Source: DASSHC01 sp035693105 (GTDB taxonomy: Bacteria > Chloroflexota > Chloroflexia > Thermomicrobiales > Thermomicrobiaceae). From it: a stretch of 5,714 bases of DNA. The stretch covers positions 1-5,714 of the forward strand of contig DASSHC010000437.1 in NCBI GenBank assembly GCA_035693105.1, written 5' to 3'. The position numbers were made by a program, and so were the translations under genes. Under the pieces are notes generated by a model. It did no database searches and was not told the DNA's origin. It saw nothing but the letters and a program-made list of their open reading frames with translations. Position 1 is the first letter of the stretch; every line of letters begins with the position of its first letter. This document shows positions 5,648 to 5,714 of this stretch, one piece after another.

Positions 5648-5714
5648 AGGACACCGACCCCGCCGGGTGAGATCGCCCGCGCGGGCGATCTCACCCGGCG
5701 GGGTCGGTGTCCTT
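5647..5714 (+). terminator. Perfect 34-bp-arm palindrome after the kinase gene, probable terminator
   Basis: Bases 5647-5680 are the exact reverse complement of 5681-5714, with no spacer, so the hairpin tip must open at the central GCGC. It begins at the last base of the kinase TGA. The arms start AAGGACACC and end GGTGTCCTT, the A-start and T-end expected of a two-way intrinsic terminator, though any longer T-run lies beyond the window. The palindrome reaches the last base shown, so its full length is unknown and a fold-back assembly artefact remains possible. Confidence 0.6.

Overview
The window is GC-rich and tightly packed, with coding sequence over about 94% of its length. It holds three protein genes: a 3'-truncated GH13 alpha-glucosidase gene (minus strand, 1-1071), a double-FHA ABC exporter gene (minus, 1161-3698) and a transmembrane Ser/Thr protein kinase gene (plus, 3890-5647). 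The base composition, the GTG starts, and a kinase with a Pro/Thr-repeat extracytoplasmic stalk suggest a high-GC bacterium. My best guess is Chloroflexota (Thermomicrobia-like), with Actinomycetota as the alternative. This is inference, since no marker gene is present.

The core is a divergent pair. The exporter fuses two phosphothreonine-reading FHA domains to an ABCG-type ATPase and a six-helix membrane domain. Its domain order is that of Mycobacterium tuberculosis Rv1747, which is regulated through phosphorylation by its neighbour kinase PknF. Here a complete RD-type kinase starts 191 bp away on the opposite strand. The likely circuit is that an external signal reaches the kinase C-terminal domain, the kinase phosphorylates itself and the transporter, and FHA-phosphothreonine contacts tune export. 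The exported substrate cannot be read from the sequence. The kinase sensor is not a recognisable PASTA domain but a roughly 130-residue domain with two cysteines.

The 191-bp divergent intergenic region carries an extended -10 promoter for the kinase, a leader hairpin, and a 9-bp direct repeat with an 11-bp period in front of the transporter start. The transporter start is placed at 3698 rather than at an upstream ATG (3758), because the first FHA strand begins right there and a GAGG precedes it.

Downstream of the transporter, on the same strand after an 89-bp gap, lies the GH13 gene. A perfect 9-bp inverted repeat overlaps both a -10-like hexamer and its ribosome binding site, which suggests separate control of sugar use. 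The window closes with a perfect 34-bp-arm palindrome that starts at the last base of the kinase stop codon and runs to the final base. It is probably a strong terminator, but because it reaches the edge an assembly fold-back cannot be excluded.
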